Positions 1 to 6,458 of a stretch of DNA of 13,624 nt are shown piece by piece. Under the pieces are notes generated by a model, which was not told where the DNA came from, did not search any database, and saw nothing but the letters and a program-made list of their open reading frames with translations. Within the stretch, counting starts at the first letter, position 1. Every line of letters begins with the position of its first letter. This stretch comes from WYEN01 sp049976205 (GTDB taxonomy: Archaea > Thermoproteota > Thermoprotei_A > Sulfolobales > AG1), in assembly GCA_049976205.1 (NCBI GenBank), contig JBMFIR010000038.1, forward strand, positions 1 to 13,624. The letters are read 5' to 3'. Position numbers and translations under genes: made by a program.

Positions 1-62
1 CTATTGATACTTGTGTAGGGATCCGCTATATAGGAAGACTCAATTCTATATCTAATAACCAT
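1..62 (-). CDS. 5' fragment of an unknown protein gene leaving the left edge
   Basis: An ATG at 60-62 (minus strand) opens a reading frame that stays open to the window edge, 20 full codons beginning MVIRYRIESSYIADPY. A purine-rich Shine-Dalgarno-like AGAGGT lies a few bases upstream, and an in-frame TAG sits two codons before the ATG, so no longer in-frame start near by is possible. An AT-rich stretch with TTTATA (about 135-145, minus strand) could be its promoter. The fragment is too short to assign a family. It follows the radical-SAM-like gene on the same strand, after a gap of about 88 bases. The main doubt is that a 20-codon open frame can occur by chance; the well-placed ribosome binding site argues for a real gene. 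Confidence 0.5.
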   Translation of the reverse strand, partial: MVIRYRIESSYIADPYTSIN

Positions 63-150
63 CTCCTACCTCTCTAAATAAATATGTGTCAGACCAGAAT
101 AAAATATTCTCATTGTAATATTTCTTATCATCTATTTCTTATAAAATATA

Positions 151-1014
151 TTATATCATAACACGAGTAAAGATAGTTCTTCCCACAAATCTCTTGATTT
201 CTCCACCGAAAAATACTTTAGAGCCGCACCTCGGACATTTATCGTTATTAATGAGTTTCTTAATTACTACTCCGTCTACTCTCCTACCAATTGATGCTCC
301 ACAATGCATACAATTAACTGTCTCCGGGACATATTTTTGATGGGAGGTAATTATGTAGTATTTATTCTCACAGAATTTCTGTAGAAGACTTGAGTAGCTC
401 TCTATAAAATACTCGCTTTTATCAGCCATATAGAACGCAATAGCGTAATTACCCACTCTACACAGATCTTTAACCCATACAGTGAAGAATACTCTATCAC
501 GAGAATCTTCACTTATGTCATCTACTATAAACTCCACATATATGTTCCTCCTACTGATATTATCTATGAAATCTGATATCTTTCTAAGATTCGTTAACGC
601 ATTTACCTCAGCTAATACCACATCTATATTCTCAAAACTTCTCTTATCATTTACCTTCTTTGATAAATTATGTTTAACCCCGACATTAACACCATAACTC
701 CTAAGGATCTCTAGAATAACTCTACTCTTATCTCTACTAAGGAAATCACCGCCTGAGAAAAATAGCAGATCTGCCCTCAATTCATTATATCTTCTAATGA
801 TGTTATCCAAAGAGACCTTTCTAAGATCAAATGCTTTTTTAGATCCATAGTACTCTCTCCATGGACAGCTGAAACATCCCTCCTCACTTGAGAAAACATA
901 TATGGTAAAAGCTAAACCACCAGGCTTGTAGTATGCTAGTGGTATAAGCTCTATTGAATTAAGTGATGCTACTATGAATTCTTCGATGTAGACATTATTC
1001 AAAGGTTCTGTCAT
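151..1014 (-). CDS. Radical-SAM-like protein with C-terminal zinc ribbon, first cluster Cys missing
   Basis: 287 aa, last gene of a leftward unit, starting 24 nt after the prs stop with a GGTG motif upstream of the ATG. The N-terminal half resembles the start of a radical-SAM TIM barrel of the pyruvate formate-lyase activating type: a beta-strand (FTIYVF), then a cysteine loop C47-F-S-C50 followed by PW, then FFSGGD at 85-90 in the place of the family's GGEP motif. The canonical loop is CxxxCxxC, but the residue four before C47 is Ser43 (codon AGT, one base from TGT Cys). The C-terminus has a clear zinc ribbon: C235-x2-C238 and C260-x2-C263. With two instead of three cluster cysteines the protein may not bind a normal 4Fe-4S cluster, or may use another ligand. 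The substrate is unknown. Family assignment is inference from motif layout; the zinc ribbon is seen directly. No signal peptide or membrane segment is visible. Confidence 0.75.
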   Translation of the reverse strand: MTEPLNNVYIEEFIVASLNSIELIPLAYYKPGGLAFTIYVFSSEEGCFSCPWREYYGSKKAFDLRKVSLDNIIRRYNELRADLLFFSGGDFLSRDKSRVILEILRSYGVNVGVKHNLSKKVNDKRSFENIDVVLAEVNALTNLRKISDFIDNISRRNIYVEFIVDDISEDSRDRVFFTVWVKDLCRVGNYAIAFYMADKSEYFIESYSSLLQKFCENKYYIITSHQKYVPETVNCMHCGASIGRRVDGVVIKKLINNDKCPRCGSKVFFGGEIKRFVGRTIFTRVMI

Positions 1015-1038
1015 AGTTATCTATTACACCAAGTTATG

Positions 1039-1968
1039 CTATAATATATTTTCTGCTATATACGATCCGATGCTATTTGACAAATCAAAATATTCTACAC
1101 GCGAATCCTCAACAAATCTCTTCACAGTATTTCCACAGAATATTTTATTAACACCTCCACTCAACACCTTATTTAAGGCATCTGAAACAAATAGGCAGTG
1201 AGCACATAGAACATATATTCTCTCGGAACCACTTCTTTTTAGAAAAGAAGCTACCTCAGTAACTGTTCCACCAGTTGATAATATATCATCTACGATGATC
1301 GTCTCTCTTCCCTTAACGAGTTCTATATTTTCTGGAGCCTCTGTCTTTATAGATCCTGTGTATCGATCACGGTATTTTTTAAAGACTAAATATTCTGTAT
1401 CTAGGATCTCTGAGAGTACTTTAGCTCTCTCAGCACCTCCCTGGTCTGGAGATACCACAACCATTCTCCTCGAGATCCCCTTCCCGCGTAGTATTTCCCC
1501 CATAATTTTTATTAGATTAATACTGTGAATCTTGCTAAATTCTTTAGATACATAATCCGAGTGCGGTTCAGCAACATAAATCTTTTTGACTCTATTGTTC
1601 TGAGTGATGTATCTCATTATGATCCTAGCTGACACAGGTTCTCCTTTGAGAAAAACTTTGTCCTGTCTAGCATAAGCCATATATAGGATCAGTAGATATA
1701 TCTCTTTGTCATAGTTATCTAATATGTCGAGTATTTGTAGTATTTCAAAGAATCTTCTGTCTTGCTCAGGAAACATTGATTGAATAATTAATACTTTTTT
1801 CTCATCTTGTAAATCCTCAACTAATCTTATGTAAGTCTCTCCATCAGGGAAAATTCTTTGATGAACAATATATAATCTTGAGTTGAAGAGTTCTTTAAAT
1901 CTCGATCCATACCCCGGATCTCCGGGAAGAGATATAATACCAAGATCTCTGAGATCTCTTCTATTCAT
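1039..1968 (-). CDS. prs: Ribose-phosphate pyrophosphokinase (PRPP synthetase)
   Basis: 309 aa, full length for the family. It makes PRPP from ribose 5-phosphate and ATP, the precursor for nucleotides, histidine and, in organisms with mptG (also in this window), methanopterin-type cofactors. Visible motifs: FPDGE at 40-44; the ATP-binding stretch YARQDK (99-104) followed by KGEPVSA (108-114); the catalytic-region His in AEPHSDY (133-139); SPDQGG (173-178); the flexible catalytic loop with Lys/Arg around 197-202; and the PRPP-binding VDDILSTGGT at 226-235. The ATG has an excellent ribosome binding site (AAGGTGAC, minus strand of 1975-1982). The gene starts 21 nt after the stop of the nucleotidyltransferase gene and is followed by the radical-SAM-like gene, so the three are probably one transcript. 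Nothing seems truncated. Confidence 0.95.
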   Translation of the reverse strand: MNRRDLRDLGIISLPGDPGYGSRFKELFNSRLYIVHQRIFPDGETYIRLVEDLQDEKKVLIIQSMFPEQDRRFFEILQILDILDNYDKEIYLLILYMAYARQDKVFLKGEPVSARIIMRYITQNNRVKKIYVAEPHSDYVSKEFSKIHSINLIKIMGEILRGKGISRRMVVVSPDQGGAERAKVLSEILDTEYLVFKKYRDRYTGSIKTEAPENIELVKGRETIIVDDILSTGGTVTEVASFLKRSGSERIYVLCAHCLFVSDALNKVLSGGVNKIFCGNTVKRFVEDSRVEYFDLSNSIGSYIAENIL

Positions 1969-1989
1969 ATTTGCGTCACCTTAAAGTAA

Positions 1990-2691
1990 CTATTTTTGAA
2001 AAATCTTCTCGATTTCTTTAGAGGCCTCATCTATGTCCTTATGTGTATCAATAGATCTCCAGTAGGCTTCTTTGAAATATATAGCCTTTAATCTTCTCTC
2101 CTCAGCTAGTTTTGGAAATGTTGTTCTCTCAAGATCTCCTTTCTCAGGTAAGTAGCTAAAAATCTCTTTTCGCATTATATAAACACCAGCGTTAATCTTG
2201 TAATCCTCTAATAGAGGTTTCTCGATAAATCTCCTCACATATAGCTTATCATCAACTTCTATTATTCCGTAGGGACTTCTAAGAGGAACGACACTAATTC
2301 CTGCTACAGCGTATTTATCCTCTAAGAACTCTCTCACTAATCTATCTATGTCTAAGTTAGTAATAATATCTCCGTTTAGAACCAAGAAGTATTCCTCGTT
2401 TCTTAGAAGAGGTTCCGCGTTCTTAACCGCGCCACCAGTTCCTAAAGGTTCTTCCTCAACAACATAACTCACCTTAATGTCGTATCTAGCTCCAGAACCT
2501 ATTGATTCAATTATTCTCTCTTTTCTATAACCTACTAATAAAACGTATTCCTTTACCCCATATTTCTTTAACCAATTGATTTGCCACAGAATAATCGGTT
2601 TCCCATTTATCTCTATAAGAGGTTTTGGTTTATCCTCTGTTAATGGTCTAAGTCTTTTTCCTAAGCCTCCGGCGAGAATAACAGCTTTCAT
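1990..2691 (-). CDS. Sugar-phosphate nucleotidyltransferase (short RmlA/HddC-like type)
   Basis: 233 aa. It transfers a nucleotidyl group to a sugar 1-phosphate, giving an NDP-sugar for glycan or glycolipid synthesis. Motifs of the nucleotidyltransferase family are complete: LAGGLGKRLRPLT at 6-18, KPKP at 21-24, LGTGGA (83-88), NGD (106-108, metal-binding Asp), EKP (157-159), NAG (167-169) and WRSIDT (211-216). ERTTFPKLAEE near 188-198 resembles mannose-1-phosphate and D-glycero-D-manno-heptose-1-phosphate guanylyltransferases, so GDP-sugar formation is likely, but base and sugar cannot be fixed by eye. The left-handed beta-helix domain of the longer archaeal paralogues is absent. It is the first gene of the operon with prs; the ATG has the ribosome binding site AAGGAG 4 nt upstream and a TATA-like box about 45 nt upstream. 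Confidence 0.9.
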   Translation of the reverse strand: MKAVILAGGLGKRLRPLTEDKPKPLIEINGKPIILWQINWLKKYGVKEYVLLVGYRKERIIESIGSGARYDIKVSYVVEEEPLGTGGAVKNAEPLLRNEEYFLVLNGDIITNLDIDRLVREFLEDKYAVAGISVVPLRSPYGIIEVDDKLYVRRFIEKPLLEDYKINAGVYIMRKEIFSYLPEKGDLERTTFPKLAEERRLKAIYFKEAYWRSIDTHKDIDEASKEIEKIFQK

Positions 2692-2732
2692 AATCTCCTT
2701 AAGTATATTTAAAAAACATCATAATATATCTT

Positions 2733-2744
2733 GATTTTATAATG
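2733..2744 (-). promoter_or_regulatory. TATA box of the nucleotidyltransferase-prs-radical-SAM-like operon
   Basis: On the minus strand this reads CATTATAAAATC, centred near 2738. A start about 26 nt downstream would give a leader of about 20 nt that contains the AAGGAG ribosome binding site of the first gene. A second AT-rich element (TTTTTTAAATAT, 2705-2716) is too close to the ATG to serve as its TATA box. Confidence 0.5.
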
Positions 2745-2762
2745 ACAAACACTAATCCTTAA

Positions 2763-3299
2763 TTAAGCATCTACAGGTGTCATGAGACTGATAACCTCAA
2801 GAGCTTTTCTCTTAATATCCTCATCTATGTAGATAACCACTACACCTCTACTAGGTAATCCGTAGACAACAGCGTCTCCAAATGATCCATAGGCTATTAT
2901 TGCTAGAGATAAAAGATCTTCTTCACCGACAACTATTACTAAAGTTTTTTTATTGCATCTATATATTGATTCTATGAGATCTCTTATCTCTGGGTTTATA
3001 TGTCCTGGTGGATTATAGATCCTGTACACAACACCGATCCTTGTATAGATCTCTTCAACATAGCTTGAATCAATATAAGTCTCTCTAATTGTTCTTCGAT
3101 CGATGATTGCAACATCTGGGATAAAATTAATGTCTAACATGCTTCTAACAACAACATCTCCTATACACCAGCTTCTTCTCTTAAGGATTAGATTTTTTAC
3201 TCTCTCAGCAACCTCTCTATAGTTGCTTCCTTCAACTAATATTCCTACAGGTCTTGACAATTCTTTCCTTAAGTAATCTGGTAGTTTAAGTAGTTTCAT
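2763..3299 (-). CDS. GTP-dependent dephospho-CoA kinase (DUF359 family)
   Basis: 178 aa, the usual length of the archaeal DUF359 family, shown in Thermococcus to be a GTP-dependent dephospho-CoA kinase that does the last step of CoA synthesis. Conserved blocks can be followed in order: RPVGILVEG (16-24), GDVV with the conserved Asp (47-50), VAIIDRRTIR (63-72, where many relatives have DxKT), NPPGHI (96-101), the acidic VVGEEDLL (123-130) and VYGLPSRGVVV (145-155). The gene begins 45 nt after the stop of the M55 peptidase on the same strand, with no clear TATA box between, so it is probably cotranscribed. GGAG and GTGA elements lie upstream of the ATG but are not ideally spaced. The family has no relation to bacterial CoaE. 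No missing key residue was noticed. Confidence 0.92.
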   Translation of the reverse strand: MKLLKLPDYLRKELSRPVGILVEGSNYREVAERVKNLILKRRSWCIGDVVVRSMLDINFIPDVAIIDRRTIRETYIDSSYVEEIYTRIGVVYRIYNPPGHINPEIRDLIESIYRCNKKTLVIVVGEEDLLSLAIIAYGSFGDAVVYGLPSRGVVVIYIDEDIKRKALEVISLMTPVDA

Positions 3300-3344
3300 T
3301 TAGATACTTCACGTCTCCAAATGATTTTTGAGTAGTGTAATCTA

Positions 3345-4193
3345 TTAAGTATATTGTCTAGCTAAGGTATCTACTGCTGAGGATATTAAAGCTAGTATCT
3401 TCATGATCCTATACGCCTCAGTGATATCCTTTGCCTCGTACTCTAATGTGTAAGCACTAGTCCTCTTCATACCAGGTATCTCCTCGCCAGCATCAGCATA
3501 TTCACTTCTTCTCATTACATACTCAATTTTTATAGGAGGATCTATTCTCAGAGGCTTAATAAGTTTCTTCTCAAGTCTCTCAACGGCTAATCTAATGCCT
3601 TTTCTCAATTCTTCTTCAACGATATTCATAGGTTTCATAATTCCAGCGTATCTAGATATACTCTCTTTAAACTCTACATACACTGTTGATGGAGAGATCT
3701 CCTCAACATCTCTTCTAAGAGTATTATCACCTGCTACAAGGATCACTGGCACATTGTAGTATCCGGCAACTAAAGCATTTATATAAAATTCACTAGCTCT
3801 AACACCATTTATTCTGATCTCCTGAAAAGCTACACCACTATATGTATGCTCCGCAATACCTCTAATAGTTCCCGCAGCTGGGTGGTAGCCTACGAACATC
3901 GCTGCATCAAATCCTCTATCGATACCAAACACCATATTGAGAGGTCTTAGAGAACCTCTTATTAAATAGACATTGTGAGGAAGATCTAGGTAGCTTAGAT
4001 TACCCATGAATCCATGTGAATCAGCAACCCATATCTCATATCCTAATTTATTAAGCTCTTCATTAATGATCTTCACGATCTTTGACATTACCTCTCTTAA
4101 TTCACTAAATAGTTTAGCATCTGGACTCATTTGAGATAAATGAAACATTCCAGGGAGACCTTCAGCATCTATAGACACATAAACTTTCTTCAT
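3345..4193 (-). CDS. M55 family (DppA-type) zinc D-aminopeptidase
   Basis: A cytoplasmic zinc aminopeptidase of the DppA family, which removes D-amino acids from short peptides in Bacillus; the archaeal substrate is unknown. All expected ligands are visible in the 282-aa form: Asp9 and Glu11 in SIDAEG, His60 in DSHG, His104 in GYHP and Glu135 in RASEF, plus the conserved EHTYSG with His116. I chose the ATG at 4191-4193: it is preceded by GGAGAT 5 nt upstream and by a TATA box at about -43, and the core strand KVYVSIDAEG follows at once. A longer in-frame version from 4286 would add 31 residues unlike the family, run through the promoter and overlap the upstream endonuclease gene, so I reject it. 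It is probably cotranscribed with the dephospho-CoA kinase. Confidence 0.92.
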   Translation of the reverse strand: MKKVYVSIDAEGLPGMFHLSQMSPDAKLFSELREVMSKIVKIINEELNKLGYEIWVADSHGFMGNLSYLDLPHNVYLIRGSLRPLNMVFGIDRGFDAAMFVGYHPAAGTIRGIAEHTYSGVAFQEIRINGVRASEFYINALVAGYYNVPVILVAGDNTLRRDVEEISPSTVYVEFKESISRYAGIMKPMNIVEEELRKGIRLAVERLEKKLIKPLRIDPPIKIEYVMRRSEYADAGEEIPGMKRTSAYTLEYEAKDITEAYRIMKILALISSAVDTLARQYT

Positions 4194-4229
4194 AAAATAT
4201 CTCCATAGGTTACGTAAAAATGCCTTATT

Positions 4230-4242
4230 TAATTTATAAATT
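4230..4242 (-). promoter_or_regulatory. TATA box of the M55 peptidase gene
   Basis: The minus strand reads GAATTTATAAATT here, with the A+T-rich run continuing downstream. The expected start about 26 nt downstream (near 4210) gives a leader of about 17 nt carrying the GGAGAT ribosome binding site. This supports the internal ATG at 4193 as the true start of the M55 gene. Confidence 0.55.
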
Positions 4243-4266
4243 CTTGACTCAGTATTCTGAAACAGC

Positions 4267-4752
4267 TTATATTTCACTTTTATCAATTTTCTTGAAAAAG
4301 TGTTTTGATGCCTTGTAATACGTTACATCACCATACATATCAACTACTGCGATAACTGGGATCATATTTTTTGAGAATGCTTTATCTACCCACTCCAGTA
4401 GCTCACTTATAGGCACGACTACGTTTTCTTCAGTGACGTATATTTGGTATCTCTTTCCCTCCCTCTCCAATACTAAGTCATTTTCCCCAAAACCTCTTTT
4501 AGCAACTCTGCCTCTCTTGTAGAGGTCATGTAGTACTGTGAAAAGTAGCCACCATTCTTTTTTATCAGCATACATTGTGGCTAGGTCCTTAAGAGTGAGT
4601 ATTTTGCCTCCGTCTCCAAAGACTACTGCTTTATCTTCGTGTAGTAAATAGGCTACCTCTAGGGGGTCTAGAACAGCTCCGCGCGGATATTTATCAGATC
4701 CTTTTCTAACAATGAATTGACCTGCTACATATAATATATGTATCCTCTCCAT
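4267..4752 (-). CDS. tRNA-splicing endonuclease, probable non-catalytic (structural) subunit
   Basis: 161 aa. The layout matches archaeal EndA: an N-terminal helix-rich part (LEVAYLLHEDKAVVF, 31-45, then LTLKDLATMYAD), and a C-terminal nuclease-fold part with FTVLHDLYKRGRVAKRGF (71-88) and IAVVDMYGDVTYY (134-146). The catalytic triad of EndA is Tyr, His, Lys. Here the Tyr position after GF is occupied by GEN (89-91), the His position near 101-103 is RYQ, and only a Lys (K128) remains. This is the pattern of the structural subunit in crenarchaeal alpha2-beta2 enzymes, where a separate catalytic paralogue, expected elsewhere in the genome, does the cutting. The ATG has no ribosome binding site; an AT-rich box near 4783 would place the start almost at the ATG, suggesting a leaderless mRNA. 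Both tRNA genes in this window are intron-free. Confidence 0.82.
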   Translation of the reverse strand: MERIHILYVAGQFIVRKGSDKYPRGAVLDPLEVAYLLHEDKAVVFGDGGKILTLKDLATMYADKKEWWLLFTVLHDLYKRGRVAKRGFGENDLVLEREGKRYQIYVTEENVVVPISELLEWVDKAFSKNMIPVIAVVDMYGDVTYYKASKHFFKKIDKSEI

Positions 4753-4821
4753 TTCAAGAATATTTTTATTCAGTAAGCTAAAATATTGATATGTCTAATT
4801 GTATTAATTAGGTGATGCTAG
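4753..4821. promoter_or_regulatory. Divergent promoter region between endonuclease subunit and aldolase genes
   Basis: A 69-nt region between divergent genes. Leftward, AATATTTTAG (minus strand, about 4779-4788) fits a TATA box for a nearly leaderless endonuclease mRNA. Rightward, AATATTTTTATT (4759-4770) fits a TATA box with a start near 4792, giving the aldolase mRNA a leader of about 30 nt to the CTG at 4822. Box positions are read by eye. Confidence 0.4.
4810..4816 (+). promoter_or_regulatory. Shine-Dalgarno AGGTGAT that points to a CTG start at 4822
   Basis: AGGTGAT is a perfect complement of the archaeal anti-Shine-Dalgarno (AUCACCU). It ends 5 nt before the CTG at 4822-4824, an ideal spacing, but is 44 nt from the first in-frame ATG at 4861. 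It also directly touches an out-of-frame ATG at 4815, whose frame closes after 13 codons. Confidence 0.6.
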
Positions 4822-5436
4822 CTGCTAGATCTCGAGATAAGAAAAGAGATTATTGATGTAATGAAGAGACTTTATTTGAGAGGATTAAACACCACATACA
4901 CGGGAAATGTTAGTGCTAGAGCATCAGATGAATCAAAATTTTGGATAACACCAACATCTAGAGATAAGTATAATCTGAGACCTGAGGATCTATCCTACAT
5001 AGATATTACATCTGGTGAAAGAATATTTGGAGAGAAAGAGTCTTCCGAATACAGACTTCATCTAATGATCTATAGAAAAAGAAACGATGTAAAAGCTGTG
5101 ATCCATGCACACCCACCCCATACATATGCTCTAACCAGAGGAATCTCTAGATCATCTTTCATTAAAGATAGGTTCAACGAATTCTATCAATCATCTTATG
5201 AGGCCCTGAATTATTTGGGAAAATATGACCTTGTAGGGAATTATGACCCTGGGAGTTGGGAGCTTGCTGAGAAAGTCTCAGAGAAATTTTATAGAGACAA
5301 AGAAATATCTGTAGTACTGATGCTTAATCACGGGATCGTTGCTATAGGAAGAAATTTATCCGAGGCTCTTAATAGAGTTGAAGTATTTGAGGACTTAGCC
5401 AAAACATATATTTTAGAGAACCTATGGATAAAATAG
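4822..5436 (+). CDS. Class II aldolase/adducin family protein (fuculose-phosphate aldolase-like)
   Basis: A zinc-dependent class II aldolase of the FucA/AraD type; such enzymes cleave or epimerise sugar phosphates, and the substrate here is unknown. In numbering from the ATG at 4861: GNVS at 15-18 and TPTS at 30-33 (phosphate binding), PED (41-43), catalytic Glu63, zinc ligands His82 and His84 in HAHPPH, and His157 in NHG. The Glu63-His82 spacing equals that of E. coli FucA (E73-H92). From the ATG the protein is 191 aa and lacks most of the family's first helix. In frame upstream, codons 4822-4860 encode L-L-D-L-E-I-R-K-E-I-I-D-V, a typical first helix for this family, after a TAG at 4819-4821. 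That stretch has no ATG, GTG or TTG, so I use CTG at 4822, well spaced after AGGTGAT (204 aa). The alternative is a one-base indel joining the out-of-frame ATG at 4815. Confidence 0.87.
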   Translation: MLDLEIRKEIIDVMKRLYLRGLNTTYTGNVSARASDESKFWITPTSRDKYNLRPEDLSYIDITSGERIFGEKESSEYRLHLMIYRKRNDVKAVIHAHPPHTYALTRGISRSSFIKDRFNEFYQSSYEALNYLGKYDLVGNYDPGSWELAEKVSEKFYRDKEISVVLMLNHGIVAIGRNLSEALNRVEVFEDLAKTYILENLWIK

Positions 5437-5457
5437 TTGTTTATTAGTTTAGCTTTT
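5437..5457 (+). terminator. T-rich probable terminator after the aldolase gene
   Basis: Directly after the TAG stop the plus strand is T-rich with several T runs (TTGTTTATTAGTTTAGCTTTT), without a hairpin, the usual form of archaeal intrinsic termination signals. It separates the aldolase from the promoter of tRNA-Ser. Confidence 0.4.
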
Positions 5458-5479
5458 AAATCTTCTTATTAAAAAGAAT

Positions 5480-5490
5480 GATTTTATACC
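5480..5490 (+). promoter_or_regulatory. TATA box of tRNA-Ser
   Basis: GATTTTATACC is centred about 35 nt before the first base of tRNA-Ser. The tRNA-Gly in this window has the same TTTATACCC core at about the same distance, so the two tRNA promoters share a layout: TATA box, then start about 10 nt before the mature tRNA. Confidence 0.6.
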
Positions 5491-5520
5491 CCCTCAATAC
5501 ACCTATTTACTATGGAGAGT

Positions 5521-5605
5521 GCCGGGGTGCCCGAGCGGCCTAAGGGGCTGGCCTGGAGAGCCAGTGGGCGATGAGCCCGCGCGGGTTCGAATCCCGCCCC
5601 CGGCG
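5521..5605 (+). tRNA. tRNA-Ser (anticodon GGA)
   Basis: The cloverleaf folds completely. The acceptor GCCGGGG (5521-5527) pairs with CCCCGGC (5598-5604), with discriminator G at 5605. The anticodon stem CTGGC/GCCAG encloses the loop CTGGAGA, giving anticodon GGA. A long variable arm (GGGC...GCCC) marks it as a class II serine tRNA. The T arm is GCGGG-TTCGAAT-CCCGC. There is no intron and no encoded CCA. The high G+C content against the A+T-rich surroundings suits a hyperthermophile. It reads UCC/UCU serine codons. Confidence 0.97.
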
Positions 5606-5610
5606 CTATA

Positions 5611-5620
5611 TATTTTTAAG
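5611..5620 (+). terminator. T-run after tRNA-Ser
   Basis: TATTTTTAAG, with five consecutive T, follows the 3' end of the tRNA by a few bases and could end its transcript. The same A+T-rich stretch (TATATATTTTTAAG) could act as a TATA-like element for the channel gene that follows. Confidence 0.4.
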
Positions 5621-5622
5621 TT

Positions 5623-6456
5623 ATGTCGCAATCTTTCTTGTATTTCAAATATAGATCTAGTTCTATAAATATCATTGTTTATTTATATATGTTATTAATA
5701 GAATTTTTCTGGGGTCTTAATATAGTGGATCAAGATTTTCTTCAGTATCTATGGAGTATACTAATCGTTATTATTGCTGTATTTTTAGCAATCATACTAT
5801 ACATATCGACTCATAAATATCTATTTAAGCATATATCGAGAGCACTAAGAAGACCTTTTATAATACTTTTCGAGATAGTTATTGTATTCTTCTCGTTATC
5901 TATTATAATTGCATCAATTGCTATACTCTATGGTTTTCACGAGATATTTGTTATAATATTCACATTGTTTATAATAGCTTCAATAATTCTTATAATAGGA
6001 TCTAGACACGTGATCGAGGAATACATAAGTGGTCTTTTTGTACCTGATTTATTTGATCTAAAGATCGGTGATTATATAGAGATAGAGGGATTCAGAGGTC
6101 ACATAGTAGCGATTGATGATACCTCGATAATAATAAGAGATCCTCATCGAGACCTGATCCATATACCATATACAACATTGCTACATAAATCATTTAAGAA
6201 ATTTAGAATCGAGGAAGGACACGAAATAATAGTCCCAACAACAATTCCCTTAAGAGCAAGTATCAGAACACTAAGAGAAGATATTCTTAGGATCGCGAGT
6301 GAATTAGGTATAGAAAACACGCGTATAAGTATTGAATCTATTAGTGAGAATAGTATGAAGATTATTATTAGGGGTATTATAAGAGATCCTAGAAGAGAGG
6401 AGGAAATCAGATATAGTCTACTAGATCAGATCTATAATAAATTATTTCAACAATAG
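5623..6456 (+). CDS. MscS-family small-conductance mechanosensitive channel
   Basis: 277 aa membrane protein. Hydrophobic segments at about 14-31, 41-61, 79-103 and 106-127 are followed by the MscS beta-domain: VIEEYISGLF (130-139), then LKIGDYIEIEGFRGHIVAIDDTS (146-168) and IPYTTLLHKSF (181-191), the family's pattern D-I/V-x-V-x-G-x-x-G-x-V followed by IPN-like. The rest is the C-terminal alpha/beta domain. Such channels open under membrane tension and release solutes in hypo-osmotic shock. The gene begins only 17 nt after tRNA-Ser with no clear ribosome binding site. The A+T-rich box at the tRNA end would put a start near 5635, so a downstream start such as the TTG at 5638 is possible. It ends 2 nt from the stop of the convergent permease gene. 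Confidence 0.9.
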   Translation: MSQSFLYFKYRSSSINIIVYLYMLLIEFFWGLNIVDQDFLQYLWSILIVIIAVFLAIILYISTHKYLFKHISRALRRPFIILFEIVIVFFSLSIIIASIAILYGFHEIFVIIFTLFIIASIILIIGSRHVIEEYISGLFVPDLFDLKIGDYIEIEGFRGHIVAIDDTSIIIRDPHRDLIHIPYTTLLHKSFKKFRIEEGHEIIVPTTIPLRASIRTLREDILRIASELGIENTRISIESISENSMKIIIRGIIRDPRREEEIRYSLLDQIYNKLFQQ

Positions 6457-6458
6457 AT

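Noticed and set aside
63..150. Possible C/D-like RNA on the minus strand (GATGATAAG ... CTGA).
   Set aside because: The C box is mismatched, no D'/C' boxes are present and the distance to CTGA is wrong; the region is better read as a promoter/leader for the edge gene.
2692..2762. A 71-nt gap between the nucleotidyltransferase and dephospho-CoA kinase genes searched for an RNA gene or riboswitch.
   Set aside because: It is A+T-rich with a TATA-like box and a ribosome binding site but no stable stem, box motif or open frame.
4194..4286. N-terminal extension of the M55 peptidase from an ATG at 4286.
   Set aside because: It would pass through a good TATA box, overlap the upstream gene and add residues unlike the family; the ATG at 4193 has a ribosome binding site and begins right at the conserved core.
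4815..4856. A 13-codon leader-like ORF (ATG 4815 to TGA 4856) before the aldolase.
   Set aside because: As a gene in its own right it has no support: its ATG overlaps the AGGTGAT motif and it covers the in-frame aldolase helix. It is kept only as part of the start-site/frameshift question.
6111..6167. TTGATGA ... CTGA resembling a C/D-box sRNA inside the mscS-like gene.
   Set aside because: There is only one C and one D box, a spacing much too long for one guide, no C'/D' pair, and the stretch codes for the conserved beta-domain.
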